Assembly (NCBI GenBank): GCA_003013855.2 | Contig: ML058408.1 | Coordinates: 7,975,356-8,039,355 of the forward strand | From: Liriodendron chinense | Taxonomy: Eukaryota; Streptophyta; Magnoliopsida; Magnoliales; Magnoliaceae | DNA: 64,000 nucleotides | Reading direction: 5' to 3' | In this document: piece after piece, positions 46,639 to 58,586 of the stretch | Numbering within the stretch: position 1 is the stretch's first letter | How the letters are laid out: each line of letters opens with the position of its first letter | Made by a program: the position numbers and the translations under genes | The notes under the pieces: model-generated | The model's input: only the letters and a program-made list of their open reading frames with translations | The model's database searches: none | What the model was told of the DNA's origin: nothing

Positions 46639-47339
46639 AGGAGGTAGCATGACCATAACCCATCCAAATGTGGCAATGAGATTCAATTGAAGGATTTACT
46701 TATATTTACATATGCCAAATATCAAAATAAATCATCTCAAGCATAACGATAAACAAATAATAGCATATGAGACGAAAAACTAAAGAACTCAAGAGTATTT
46801 ATACTAAGTATGCATACAAAGATGAGTTCAGTAGCTAGAAAATGTTTAAAGAGGCTAGATTTTTTCAAATTTACCTACAAAGCACACGATCAATCCAAGC
46901 TAATCCAAAAGAAATTAGTTCAACAATCAAACTGATATGAGCATAATACGTAAGAGTTAGACTAATCAAAAGAGAATGATGCTTAGTCCTTAGATTTACC
47001 AATATGCACATGTAGCCAACTAGCTGACTAGCAATAGTAGCCTCCCATGGATTTTCTAAAATCCAAAGGTTTAAAAATATCAACTAGTTGTCTCATTTTG
47101 GTTAGCATATAATTTTATCTTTGGGTATAAGATTTACTAATTTGATTACCAAAGACCTTTTGTTTGCCCTTAATCATTTGATTTACCTTTTTATTTATTT
47201 GAGCAACTTGCTTTAACATCATCCCCACATAATCATATACTTTTTTAGGGAAAAGAAGTTTTTTCTTCTTGCCAACCTTGGAAAACTTTTCCTCCTTAGA
47301 TTTGGTTGAGTTCTTCTCAAACCTTGGTGCCTTCCCATG
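46639..47339 (-). other. Sirevirus-like internal sequence, no clear protein
   Basis: It lies between the S2 TSD and the gag-like frames, on the same element. Lysine-rich minus text near 47200-47300 may be a gag/protease spacer. No catalytic motif is seen. Confidence 0.45.
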
Positions 47340-47813
47340 TTAGCTCTTCTTTTCTAGAATCACTTTCTCAGTCGTATTTGATTTTTCGATTCGAGATCGG
47401 ACTGAGGTGAATGGCAGTCGTTTTGCAATAGGGCACTCAAATTTAAAGTGTCCCGCCTCTCCACAAAAGTAACATGAGAGGGCCGACTTGGGTTTACTCC
47501 CAAGTGAGGAAGATTCAACCTCCACAAATACTAGAGGAGGATTTTTTTTTTTTTTTTACATATTTGCAACCCCTTTTATCTCCCAAATCATTACCTAATT
47601 TAGTAGATTTACCAATTTGTGCATTTTGGGTGTTTGGTCCTTGTTCTTCTTAGAGTAGGTCTTAAGTTGGTTGACCTCAAGTCTTAGAGCTTGATTTTCT
47701 GATTTAAATGTATTTATCTCAAGTTTAAGCTCTTCAACTCTTTTTAATGCCTCTTTTAGCTCATTTTGTACATTTTTCTTTTCTTTGGTTAGAGAGACAT
47801 GATCAATTTCCAA
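47340..47813 (-). pseudogene. Sirevirus-like gag C-terminus: coiled coil and zinc knuckle
   Basis: 47813-47595 (minus) is a charged coiled-coil (LKEALKRVEELKLEINTFKS). 47525-47340 carries CYFCGEAGHFKFEC, a CCHC knuckle. A coiled coil followed by a knuckle is typical of Sirevirus gag. A poly-T run near 47548-47562 breaks the frame. Confidence 0.65.
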
Positions 47814-47877
47814 CTTTTTCTTATCGTTCTTTTCTTTAATGAGAAGAAATAAATTCCTGTAAATTTCTTTTCTTCAA

Positions 47878-49808
47878 TTTCCTTGGCTCATTCTAAGGAA
47901 GAAATAAATTTAGATATTAATGAGGCCTTGGAAGAGCCAAAATTGGACAAATTGATTGACAAGATACTAATCGCTGAGTCAAATAATTTTGTTATGCAGG
48001 AACTTGATGGATTGGTGCTTGATTTGCCTATGGAGAGGCCAATTTCTGTAAGTGTAGTGGTTGAGGACGTATTCCAACCTACACAAGTGACCGAGAAGGT
48101 CGAAGTTTCCTACACTCTAGAGGAGTGTTTGGCATATTTTGAGGATTAAGATGATCCTATGATCCGTGACATTGTCAACGCCTTAAGGAAAACTTCACCA
48201 GTGCCCACAAAGACTCCTTCAACGGAGTGTAAAACTGATTTATCAATAGTAGAGGCACCGGTAGAATCTGAAAATGTGGAGACCATAACGACTTGTGAAG
48301 AAGAATTTCAAGTCTCCACATCCTTTGGTTTGTACAAACCGAAGAGTAGCATCTCTGGGTGATCCTTATCTGAATAATTTTTGCCCAGATAAGTTGGAAA
48401 CGAGATTCATATTTGATGAATTCCAACCTAATAAATCTTCCTTTCCTAACACATGGAGTGATAACTTTGAGAAACATGCTGAATTTTTTCAGCATGATTT
48501 TCAATGGATGAGAATGACAACAATCACTCATGTGCACTATGAAGCAGGATGGTGGATAATATTACTGAAAAATCTTTTGCTCTACCTACTAATTCTGCAA
48601 AATTCCATTCCTTTGGATGATCTTGTGTATCAAGATTAACCTCCTAGTCTGACGGAGGTAGAGAGTAGTTCATTTATTTTAATTGTTTAGTTATTTGGAG
48701 TTGCAAACTTTCATGATCGACTCCCTCATGTACTCTCGTTCTCACTCTCCATTATTTTATCATTGCTCTCATAATTCATGCTCATTGCACACTTTTTACA
48801 TTGAGGACAATGCAAGATTTGGTTGGGGGGTAAGATTTCTCAAATCTAGCAATTTGTGACATTTCGAGCAAGATTTTTGTAGGAAATTTTTAATTTTTCT
48901 AAAATATCAAAACTCTTTTGGAAAACTTCGTTTCTATGCACTTGAGATGTCATGAGTATGAAAGGATGAAAGATGAAATGATATGATTTTGAAATCTCTA
49001 AATTAACTTAAACATGATAGTTTTACATGTGAATTCCTCTATTTATATGATTGATAGAACATTTGAACCCTTTTGAGTCTAGTACACATTACATGATTGT
49101 CATGATTTAAAGGGATTATTAGACTTGTAGATTGGTGAGACTGAATATTTGAAGTGTTTATGAACTAAGCCGAGGTACTTTGTCCATCCTTGTCTATGGG
49201 AAAATAACGAAAGATATGGATTTTTAAAAATCCTATCTAATGTGTATAAAAAGGAAAGAATGAAGGAAAATATGGGTATGATTGAGAATATGGTGGTAAA
49301 TTCTGAAAAAGGCTACCTATTACCAACCGGGGGATGGTCTACCCGTAACCAAAGCCGGAAATGAGACGTAGTGTGAAAGCCGTCGGAAGGATAGTAAGAC
49401 GAATTCCTGTCATAGGTAATTCGTTGATGTGTACACTCTTAGATCTTTAGTTTAGCTAATTTATGAAGAAGGTAATCCTGGAAAGTCATGAGATGAATAT
49501 GCACAAAGCATATTACACCATACATGTTCGCATTCTTCTATTTGTCAATAAATCGGTGGGGTTCTATGTGAACACTTATTAGTTTGGAAAGTTTAGGACT
49601 TCAATTTCTCATCATTTAGTTTTTTTTTTTTTAATTTTGCACTTACATGTTTTAAAGTCTATAGAAGCATAGTTTCCAAGAGAGAGTTGAGTTCTCAGAG
49701 AAAGGGATTATTTCATGCTTATTTTGCTCGGGACTAGCAAAATGCTGGTTGGGGGGTGTTGAGGCCATAGAATTGAGTGTTAACATGATAACCACCGCAC
49801 CCTGACAA
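47878..49808 (+). mobile_element. Athila-like deletion derivative X, plus orientation
   Basis: It begins abruptly at AHSKEEINLDINE (47883-48149), the same text as 53173 and below in Y. A stop after YFED, the second block (48295-48639; FIFDEFQPNKSSFPNTWSDN), a noncoding stretch with two purine tracts (about 48815-48830 and 49748-49756), and an LTR start TGTTGAGGCC at 49757 cut off at about 49808 follow. RT, RNase H and integrase are absent. Confidence 0.78.
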
Positions 49809-51279
49809 CTGACGCAAAAAACTTGTCCCTCGCCTCAAGTGTAAGCCTGCGATGTAGTAATAATTCTCGGTAAGACCGAGGTCGATTCTCAGGGATTGTC
49901 GTAACAATTATAACTAGGATGGGTTAAATTCAAATTTGTAATGATGGATGGTAATTAAGAACATAATTCTATCTACTTAAGAACTAAATTAAGGAAATAA
50001 ACACTAGAGCGCCAATGATCCACTAATAATCATTCACAATGCCAATTGGAATCAGAGTTCTATCCCTAACCAATCAGAATATAGAGCAATCAAATCATCA
50101 TAATGCATCTAACATAGAGGAATCATCCACTGATATAGTTCTCTCATAAACAACTAAGGCATTGGGTGTATTCAATCACACAACCCAATCCTTCACAAAA
50201 CAAGCAAGATCACATTCATGATTCTTCCTCAAACCTTGTCACTAGACTTGATTTAGAAGCATGAATTGAACTTCTATTGAACTAAAATCAATACATAAAC
50301 ACCTATATCAAATTAAATCAAAAGATAAGAACCCCTTCTAGTTTAGTTCTAGATAAGCTCTTAGGACACTTAGTTTATAAGATCCCCTAGCATCCACCAT
50401 ATCAAGATGAATCTAGGATCTCTACAACCCAAAATCCTATCAATCAACACCCCCATTAAGCAATCTCAATAATCAAAACATCCCATGTAAGAGCAATCAC
50501 AAGAGATAGAAGATTAACTAAAAATACTAACTTTATTTCAAACTTGAATTAGAAGTGTTCTTCATAAAACTAAAAAATACTTAAACTAATTCGAATTAGA
50601 CATTGTAAATAACTAAAAGCTTCACCTCTTAGCCCTAGTTAAGAGGTTTAGCCAACCATTAATAGGTTAAACTAAAGCTCAAAGGAAAAACTACTAAAAA
50701 TATAGAAAAATCGAGTTTGGAGTTGCAGACACTCCACAGCGATCTCCTTCACCTCCCACGACTTCCTTAGCCTTCTATGATATCTTTAGATCCACCTCTT
50801 GGTGTCCTTTTATAGTAGAGATGCCCTACTACCTCAGAATCTTCCAAAATTGCGCAATACTTAAGCACAGCGCATGGATTTTCGGAGCTTGCTAAAGAAG
50901 CTGATAAAAATTAGCAAAAATACACTAGCTACCTATTGGCCGACCGGTCTAGACCGGTCGAGATGGCTGGCCGACCGGTCTAGTAGAGGTCCAGAGAGTC
51001 TAGAGGGGTGACCGACCTATTGGACCGGTCTAGCTTGTTTGGCCGACCGATCTAACTTCTATTTCTTTTGATTCTTTCTCTCTCTTCTCTCCTTCTTTCT
51101 TCTTCCATCTTTAGCCCACCTTGGATCATTTAAATGTGGTCTTTTGAATATCAATTTGGTGTAATCCCTCTCTCATTCCTACATCCACAAAATATGCATT
51201 ATATAAACCTTTTAATATGCAAATCATGCATAAGATGTAATGTAATGGGCTAAGATATGTATAAATTGGAAGCTCAACA
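49803..51279 (-). repeat. 3' LTR of Athila-like Y
   Basis: The minus strand starts TGTTGAGCTTCCAATTT (51279), directly after a TTGGGGGGTC purine tract. GACCGGTC palindromes (about 50936-51060) lie 120-250 bp upstream of CTATAAAAGG (minus, near 50812). The exact left end (49803 or 49810) is uncertain. Confidence 0.82.
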
Positions 51280-52395
51280 GACCCCCCAACAAGCATTTTG
51301 CTAGTCCCAAGTAAAACAAGTGTGGAATAATCCTTTTCTCTGAGAACTCAACTCTCTCTTGGAAACTATGCTTCTATAGACTTTAAGACATGTAAGTGCA
51401 AAATTAAAAAAAAACTAAATGATGAGAAATTGAAGTCCTAAACTTTCCAAACATAATAAGTGTTCACATAGAATCCTCACCGATTTATTGACAAATAGAA
51501 GAATGCGAACATGTATGGTTTAATGTGCATTGTGCATATTCATCTCATGACTTTTCAGGATTACCTTCTTCATAAATCAGCTAAAATAAAGATCTAAGAG
51601 TGTACACATCAACCAATTGCCTATGACAGGAATTTGTCTTACCATCCTTCCAATGGCTTTCACACTACGTCCCATTTCCGACTTTGGTTACGGGTAGACC
51701 ATCCCCCGGTTGGTAATAGGTAGCCCTTTTCAGAATTTACCACCATATTCTAAATCATACCCATATTTTCCTTCCTTCTTTTCTTTTCATATACATTAGA
51801 TAGGATTTTTAGAAATCCATATCTTTCATTATTTTCCCATAGACAAGGATGGATAAAGTACCCCGGCTTGGTTCCTAAACACTTCAAATCTTTAGTCTCA
51901 CCAATCTACAAGTCTAGTAATCCCTTTAAATCATGAGAATCGTGTAATGTGGACTAGACTCAAAAGTGTTCAAATGTTCTATTGATCATATAAATAAGGG
52001 AATTCACATGTAAAACTATCATGTTTAAGTTAATTTAGACATTTCAAAATCATATCATTTCATCTTTCATCTTTCATACTCATGACATCTCAAGTGCATA
52101 GAAACAAAGTTTTCCAAAAGAGTTTTAATATTTTAGAAAAATTAAAAATTTCCTACAAAAACCTTGCTCGAAATGTCATAAATTGCTAGATTTGAGAAAT
52201 CTTACCCCCCAACCAAATCTTGCATTGTCTTCAATGTAAAAAGTGTGCAATGAGCATGAATTATGAGAGCAATGATAAAATAATGGAGAGTGAGAATGAG
52301 AGTACCTGAGAGAGTCGATCATGAAAGTTTGCAACTCGAAACAACTAAACAATTAAAATAAATGAACTACTCTCTACCTGCGTCAGACTAGGAGG

Positions 52396-53333
52396 TTAAT
52401 CTTGATACACAAGATCATCCAAAGGAATGAAATTTTGCAGAATTAGTAGGTGGAGCAAAAGATTTTTCAGTAATATTATCCACCATCCTGCTTCATAGTG
52501 CACATGAGTGATTGTTGTCATTCTCATCCATTGAAAATCCTGCTGAAAAAATTTAGCAGATTTCTTAAAGTTATCACTCCATATATAAGGAAAGGAAGAT
52601 TTATTAGGTTGAAATTCATCAAATATAAATCTCATTTCCAACTTATCTAGGAAAAAATTATTTAGATAAGGATCATCCAGAGATAGTGCTCTTCGGTTTG
52701 TACAAACCAAAGAGATGTGGAGACTTGAAATTCTTATTCACAAGTCGTTATGGTCTCCACATTTTCATATTCTACCGATGCCTCCACTATTGATAAATCA
52801 GTTTTACACTCCGTTGAAGGAGTCTTTGTTGGCACCGGTGAAGTTTGTCTTAAGGCATTAATAATATCACGGATCATAGGATCATCCCAATCCTCAAAAT
52901 ATGCCAAACATTCCTCTAGAGTATAGGAAACTTCGACCTTCTCGGTCACTTGTGTAGGTTGGAATACATCCTCAACCACTACACTTACAGAAATTGGCCT
53001 CTCCATAGGCAAATCAAGCATCAATCTATCAAGTTCCTGCATAACAAAATTATTCGATTCAGCGATTAGTGTCTTGTCAATCAATTTGTCCAATTTTGGC
53101 TCTTCCAAGGTGCCATTAATATCTAAATTTATTTCTTCCTTGGAATGAGCCAAGCAAACTTTTAAAGTATTAAAAAATTTAGTTAAGGGTAGCTCACCAT
53201 CATCCACAATTGTATCTATGAAATTAATCATGTGGATCTCATCTTCATCCTCATCCTCATCCTTATCATCTTGTTGTTTGTGTAAGTGAAACACATTCAG
53301 CTTCATAGTCATATTTCCAAAGGATATTTTCAT
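52396..53333 (-). pseudogene. Athila-like post-protease region of Y
   Basis: 53333-52734 is one open frame: MKISFGNMTMKLNVFHLHKQ, an acidic DEDEDEDE run, then VEVSYTLEECLAYFEDWDDP, matching the region between protease and RT in Athila elements. 52710-52396 (FIFDEFQPNKSSFPYIWSDN, ending DDLVYQD) is shared with X. I do not recognise its function. Confidence 0.7.
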
Positions 53334-53381
53334 AACCCCATTCCTACAATTGATTATAGCATTGGCGGTTGCTAGGAATGG

Positions 53382-54600
53382 TCAGCTTAGAATGACAGAA
53401 ACTTGAGTGCATGCATTTGTAATTGCTTGTGTATCCAAAACGATAAAGTCTACCGAGTAGTAAAACTTATCGATTTGGACTAACACATCCTCAATTACTC
53501 CTCTCGGTATTCTAATGGAGCGATCCGCAAGTTGTAAAGTTATCTTGGTGGGTTTTAATTCACCAAGTCCAAGTTGCTCATATACCGAGTAGGGAATCAA
53601 GTTAACACTAGCCCCTAGATCGAGAAGTGCTTTATTGATCCGGAAGTTACCTATTATGCAAGAGATTGTAGGGCTTCTAGGATCTTTGAATTTTGGGAGA
53701 GTTATGTTGTATGATGATACTCACTTGTTTCGTAAAAAATGCTCTATTGTGCACGTTTTACTTACGTTTTACGGCACATAATCCTTTAGAAATTTGGCGT
53801 ATGAAGGAATTTGCTTAATTGCATCCAACAAGAGAATGCTGATTTTGACTTGTTGGAAGACTTCTAAGATGTCCTGATTTTCAATTGGCCTTTTTGTTGA
53901 GCCAAGACGTTGGGGGAATGAGGCCACAGGTTTATACACAGGCTCTGGCTCTTTATCTTGTGGAGCATTGTTCAATTCACCTTCACCCTTATAATCAACC
54001 GAGTCATTAGGCTTTGTGGCCTCCACCGGTTCAGATTTTTTAATTATTTTTCCACTTCTAAAAGTGGTGATGGCTTGAACATGTTCCACATGAGGATGGG
54101 TTGATGAATTGGTGTTTGTTTGCAGTTGTTCCTTGGGGTTAGGATGTGATTGGGTCAAAACAGTCCCTTTCTCCCTTACTCCTAGGTGTGTCTCAATTCT
54201 TTCAATCGAAATTTTAAGTTCATTCATGGCTCGCATATTGGACTGATTTATTTGAGTTTGTCCAATCATGAATGCGTTCAACGTATCCTCAAGAGTGCTC
54301 TTTTGAGGAGGCCCTTGGGACGCATTGTTTGTATTTACCATGGGTCCATTTCTTCTATTAAAATTTGGTTTACACCGTCACTTAGGACTAGTCAAGTTAG
54401 AATTTGGTCCACTAAAGGGGTGTTGGTAAGCATTTGTAGCATTCGATTAAGTTTGCAAGATATCTTGAAATGCAGGGATTGTTGGGCAATCTTTTGTCAA
54501 GTGAACATCACTCTCAAAAATACCACATGCACTCTCAACGACCTCACCAATGGTTGTCAAGTTACTCCCGAAATTCCATGGACTCAACTTTGAAAGTCCA
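53382..54600 (-). pseudogene. Athila-like gag and protease of Y
   Basis: From 54600: GIFESDVHLTKDCPTIPAFQ (gag knuckle region). Then 54341-53769 is an open frame (LEDTLNAFMIGQTQ, PVYKPVASFPQRLGSTK, DILEVFQQVKISILLLDAIK), the gag C-terminus. 53600-53382 (MIPYSVYEQLGLGELKPTKI, then VLQIDKFYYSVDFIVLDT) is the second half of the aspartic protease; its DxG motif lies just upstream in disrupted sequence (GASVNLIPYSVYEQ). Confidence 0.8.
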
Positions 54601-54614
54601 TGTGCGCACCTTAG

Positions 54615-55926
54615 TGAAATTCCTCGCCTCAAGTGTAAGGCTACGATGTAGTAATAATTCTCGGTAAGACCGAGGTCGATCCTCAGGGATTGTCGTAATA
54701 ATTCTAAGTTTTATAATTAGGATGGGCTAAATTTAAATTTGTAGTGATGGATGGTAATTAAGAACATAAATCTATCTACTTAAGAACTAAATCAAGGAAA
54801 TAAACACTAGAGCGTCAAGGATCCACTAATAATCATTCACAATGCCAATTCAAATCATTCAAGCCAATCACTCAATTGGAATAAGAGTTCTATCCCTAGC
54901 CAATCGGAATATAGAGCAATCAAATTATCATAATGCATCTAACATAGATGAATCAAAACATAAGAACCCCTTCTAGTTTAGTTCTAGATAAGCTCTTAGG
55001 AAACTTAGTTTGTAAGATCCCATAGCATTCAACATATCATGATGAATCTAGGATCTTTATAACCCAAAATCCTATCAATCAACACCCCCATTAAGCAATC
55101 TCAGTAATCAAAACATCCCATGTAAGAGCAATCACAAGAGATAGAAGATTAACTAAAAATATTAACTTTATTTCAAACTTGAACTAAAAGTGTTCTTCAT
55201 AAAACAAAAAAGTACTTGAACTAATTCGAATTAGACATTGTAAACAATTAAAAGCTTCACCTCTTAGCCCTAGTTAAGAGGTTTAGCTAACCATTAATAG
55301 GTTAAACTAAAACTCAAAAGAAAACGAAATAAAAAAAATATAGAAAAACCGAATTTGGAGGAGTTGCAGACACTCCACAGCGATCTCCTTCACCTCCCAC
55401 AACTTCCCAAGCCTTCTATGATGTCTTTAGATCCACCCTTAGGTGTCCTTTTATAGTAGAGAGGCCCTACTGCCTCAGAATCTTTTAGAATTGCGCAATA
55501 CTTACGCACTTGCGCCTCAAAAATCAAAGCTTGCTGAAGAAGTTACTGAATTTCAGCAAATTACACTAGCTACTTGTTGGCTGACTAGACCGGTCGAGAT
55601 GGCTGGCCGACTAGTCTAGACTGATCTAGCAGAGGTCCAGAGAGTCTAGAGGGGTGCCCGACCTGTTGGCCGATCGGTCTAGACTGGTCTAGCTTCTATT
55701 TCTTTTGGTTCTTTCTCTCTCTTCTCTCCTTCTTTCTTCCATCTTTAGCCCACCTTGGATCATCATTAAGGACCATCTAAATGTGGTCTTTTGAACATCA
55801 ATTTGGTGTAATCCCTCTCTCATTCCTAAATCCACAAAACATGTATTATATAAACCTTTTAACATGCAAATCATGCATAAGATGCAATGTAATGGGCTAG
55901 GATATGTATAAATTAGAAGCTCAACA
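54615..55926 (-). repeat. 5' LTR of Athila-like Y
   Basis: It matches the 3' LTR from CCTCGCCTCAAGTG (54622) to GAAGCTCAACA (55926). It lacks about 150 bp present in the partner (near 50105-50300) and carries the same GACCGGTC-type array at 55590-55695. Confidence 0.85.
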
Positions 55927-56247
55927 TCCACGGCCTTCATTCTCATACTTTCGGCGCATGACCCAGCTATCTTTATTTCTATTTGTTCAAGTGATTTATG
56001 TGAACTTGTTATTACATTCTTCCATTTCATTTAGTGTATTGATACGGGTATTCTCCTGGAGCAATTTCCTATCTTTTCAGTTCTATTAATGGGACTTCTC
56101 TTCTTGGTACCCAAAATCTTAGCATGAATAATTCATGAGGTTGTTATCAAGTCCTTACTCCTTGTAAGGTGTTTGAATTATACCATTCTCTGGTTGGCCC
56201 AACCAACATCTCTTTAAATTATTTTGTCATATGTTCCTTGTTGATCT
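55927..56247 (-). pseudogene. Tat-like gag capsid, C-terminal part
   Basis: The minus strand from 56247 reads KMLVGPTREWYN-like text, then FMLRFWVPRREVPLIEL and WKNVITSSHKSLEQIEIKIA across frame breaks. This is capsid of the plant Tat group. It continues from the capsid start at 58491, with the solo LTR S3 between, and is cut at 55926 by the Athila-like LTR. Confidence 0.65.
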
Positions 56248-58176
56248 TGTTAGTGCACTTTTTCGTGGCATACTAGTGCACCTTGTTTGTCAATCACTTA
56301 CAGCTGTGAGTCTTGTGTCAGTTGAGCCCAATGAAGACGAAGAAGACCGAAGACTCAAGACGTCCAGCCACATCAAGGAAGAAGATTCAGGTATATGAGA
56401 TGCCTTGGTGCCTTAACCTCGACCAAAACCTATCCCCTTTGTATCCTTGATGACCTTGACCATATTAGAGTACATTTAGTCATCATAGATAGGCCCTAGG
56501 TGTCCCTTTTGACCACTCTAACATTGGCCTATATCTTCATGCTGGAGAAAGAAGAAATCAGATAAAAGGTGAGGGGACCCAGGCTGGTCCGACCGGTCGG
56601 CCAGCAGCTTGGCTGCATTATCAATGGCCAGCCGACCGGTCAGGACTGGTCGGCCTTTACAAATTCTTGGAAGCCAGCAGAGGTGGCCGACCGGTCATGA
56701 CCGGTCGGCCTGGTAATCCAAATCCAGCCAGAGAGTGCGCCGACCGGTCATGACCGGTCGGCCTGTGTAGATGGCTTGGATGTTTTTTTGTATGCCTTCC
56801 AGCAAAGAGCTCCGACCGGTCGTGACCGGTCGGGACAGGTCGGGCAACCGTTTTCTGCCCGTTTTCTGACCGTTGGAGCCCTTTTTTCTATATATATGGT
56901 GCTCCATTCTTGGGCAACGGGAGAGAAGTTTTTGAGAGCCCATTCCATACTCATCTTGTACATCATTTGGGGCCTCAAAGAGGAGGTTTTCAAGTCATAT
57001 CCCTTGTGTTTCAAACACAAGTATGGGCATTCAAATGCTATCAAGAGATGACTTGATTCCTCTCTCAAATCTAGAGGTGTGACACTATTCCACATTGGTA
57101 TATCCTTTGTCCAAGACCTCTAGAAGACTCTCTAGGTGAATCTCCTAAGTTAGAACATCCTACATATCCCATATAAGAGATTCAACCCATCCTCCTAGCA
57201 CCTTGGGCTTTTCAAGGCATCGCATGCAAGGTGTTTGATCGAATGTGGCTGAGGCATTGGCAACGCAACGGCGGCACGATCGAGGGAGCAAAGGGAAGCT
57301 GATTGAAGCACGGGAGAGCAAAGATCAAGCAACCCAATACGGCGCTAAACAAGGGGCTCATCCGACAAGTAAGTTGTCTCATTTGAGAGTCCATTTTAGA
57401 GTTTGTTTGTCAACTCGCCTTAGGGACGTTAGCCGTTCCTTGGCCCGTCAGCCGGGCCTAAACTAAGTCTCCAAGGGGGAGCCTCCGACACGGGAGTAAA
57501 CGTGCGATAAGGTTGAGAGTTAGCCTATGTCTAAAACTCCGGATACGGTTGAGAGGTGAACCGATAAAACCTCCGTGTAAAGGTTGAGAGGTCAACCTCA
57601 TTTAAAACCTCCGTGTAAAGGTTGAGAGGTGAACCTCATTTAAAACCTCCGATAGTGAATGCCGGTGTGCTCAAAGGGGTTGAGTACTTGAACCGGGAGT
57701 GGAGTAGACACGTAGTCGAACCACTATACATCCTTGTGTTTGTGATTGTTATTGAGCACATTGATATCTTTGCATTGTTAGTTTAATTGCTTAATTATGA
57801 ATGATTGATATGAATGCATGCTAGGCACCTTTTAGGCATCCTTGCACAAGATGTACCTTCACTACTTGTGTAGACTTGAGCTCATTGATCCAATCTCATA
57901 AGTCTACACAAGGTGCATAGGTTAGTAGCTTAATTAGTTGAATCATTTTCTTACCTATGCATGCTTAGACTAGGTTTGGTTATTGCTTAACTCTTGCTAG
58001 TCTTGTGATTGGACCCACCAAGGCTTGGAAGCCAAGGTGTTCTTGCTTACCTAGCTTAAACTTGTTGAATTGCATAAGTAGGCGAAAAGAATTTTAAAAA
58101 GGTCCTATTCACCCCCCCCTCTAGGTCCATAGACATATCTCCGAGTATCTCTACAAGCGGTAAAACCGCAATTTCA
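56248..58176 (+). mobile_element. Solo Sirevirus-type LTR (S3)
   Basis: TGTTAGTGCACTTTTTC at 56248 to CCGCAATTTCA at 58176, with exact TSD GATCT at 56243-56247 and 58177-58181. About nine GACCGGTC-type palindromes occur at 56588-56850, just upstream of CTATATATATGG (56893-56904). It lies in Tat-like gag. Confidence 0.93.
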
Positions 58177-58491
58177 GATCTTACAGTGATCACAATGTCT
58201 CTTGTATCCTCCTTGTAAGGTGTTTGAATTATACCATTCTCTGGTTGGCCCAACCAACGTGTCTTTAAATTGTTTTGTCATACATTTCTTGTTGATCTCA
58301 CAGTGATCACAATGTCTCTTGTATCGAAGCAAATGATCGAGAGGAGAATCATGTATTGAGAATGGAATCATTTCGTTGTTTGAGGTCTTGAGGTTTTTGC
58401 AACGCCTAGGCAGACAACGAGCTTTGACCTTTAACATGGCATCGATCCTTTTCTGTCTTTGACTTTCTCCTAAAGTAACAGACACTGCCAT
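58177..58491 (-). pseudogene. Tat-like gag capsid, N-terminal part, with internal duplication
   Basis: The minus frame from 58491 reads DSPLDHLLRYKRHCDHCEIN, then KQFKDTLVGPTREWYN. A segment of about 120 bp containing the latter is duplicated, once here (58182-58300) and once left of S3 (56140-56247). Confidence 0.7.
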
Positions 58492-58586
58492 ACTCTTTAC
58501 AAGCTGTATTTCTTATTCCTCAACTCTCAGGCTGAATTGCCCTGAAAAGAGTACTGAAGATAATCATTATTGACGTTCCATGTTTC

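Larger units (their letters stand above)
49803..55926 (-). mobile_element. Athila-like deletion derivative Y, minus orientation, two LTRs
   Basis: LTRs at about 49803-51279 and 54615-55926 enclose gag, a protease-like region and a downstream acidic frame, but no RT, RNase H or integrase. The 5' LTR runs straight into the middle of gag with no PBS, so the 5' leader is deleted as well. No matching TSD is visible at the outer ends. Confidence 0.8.
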
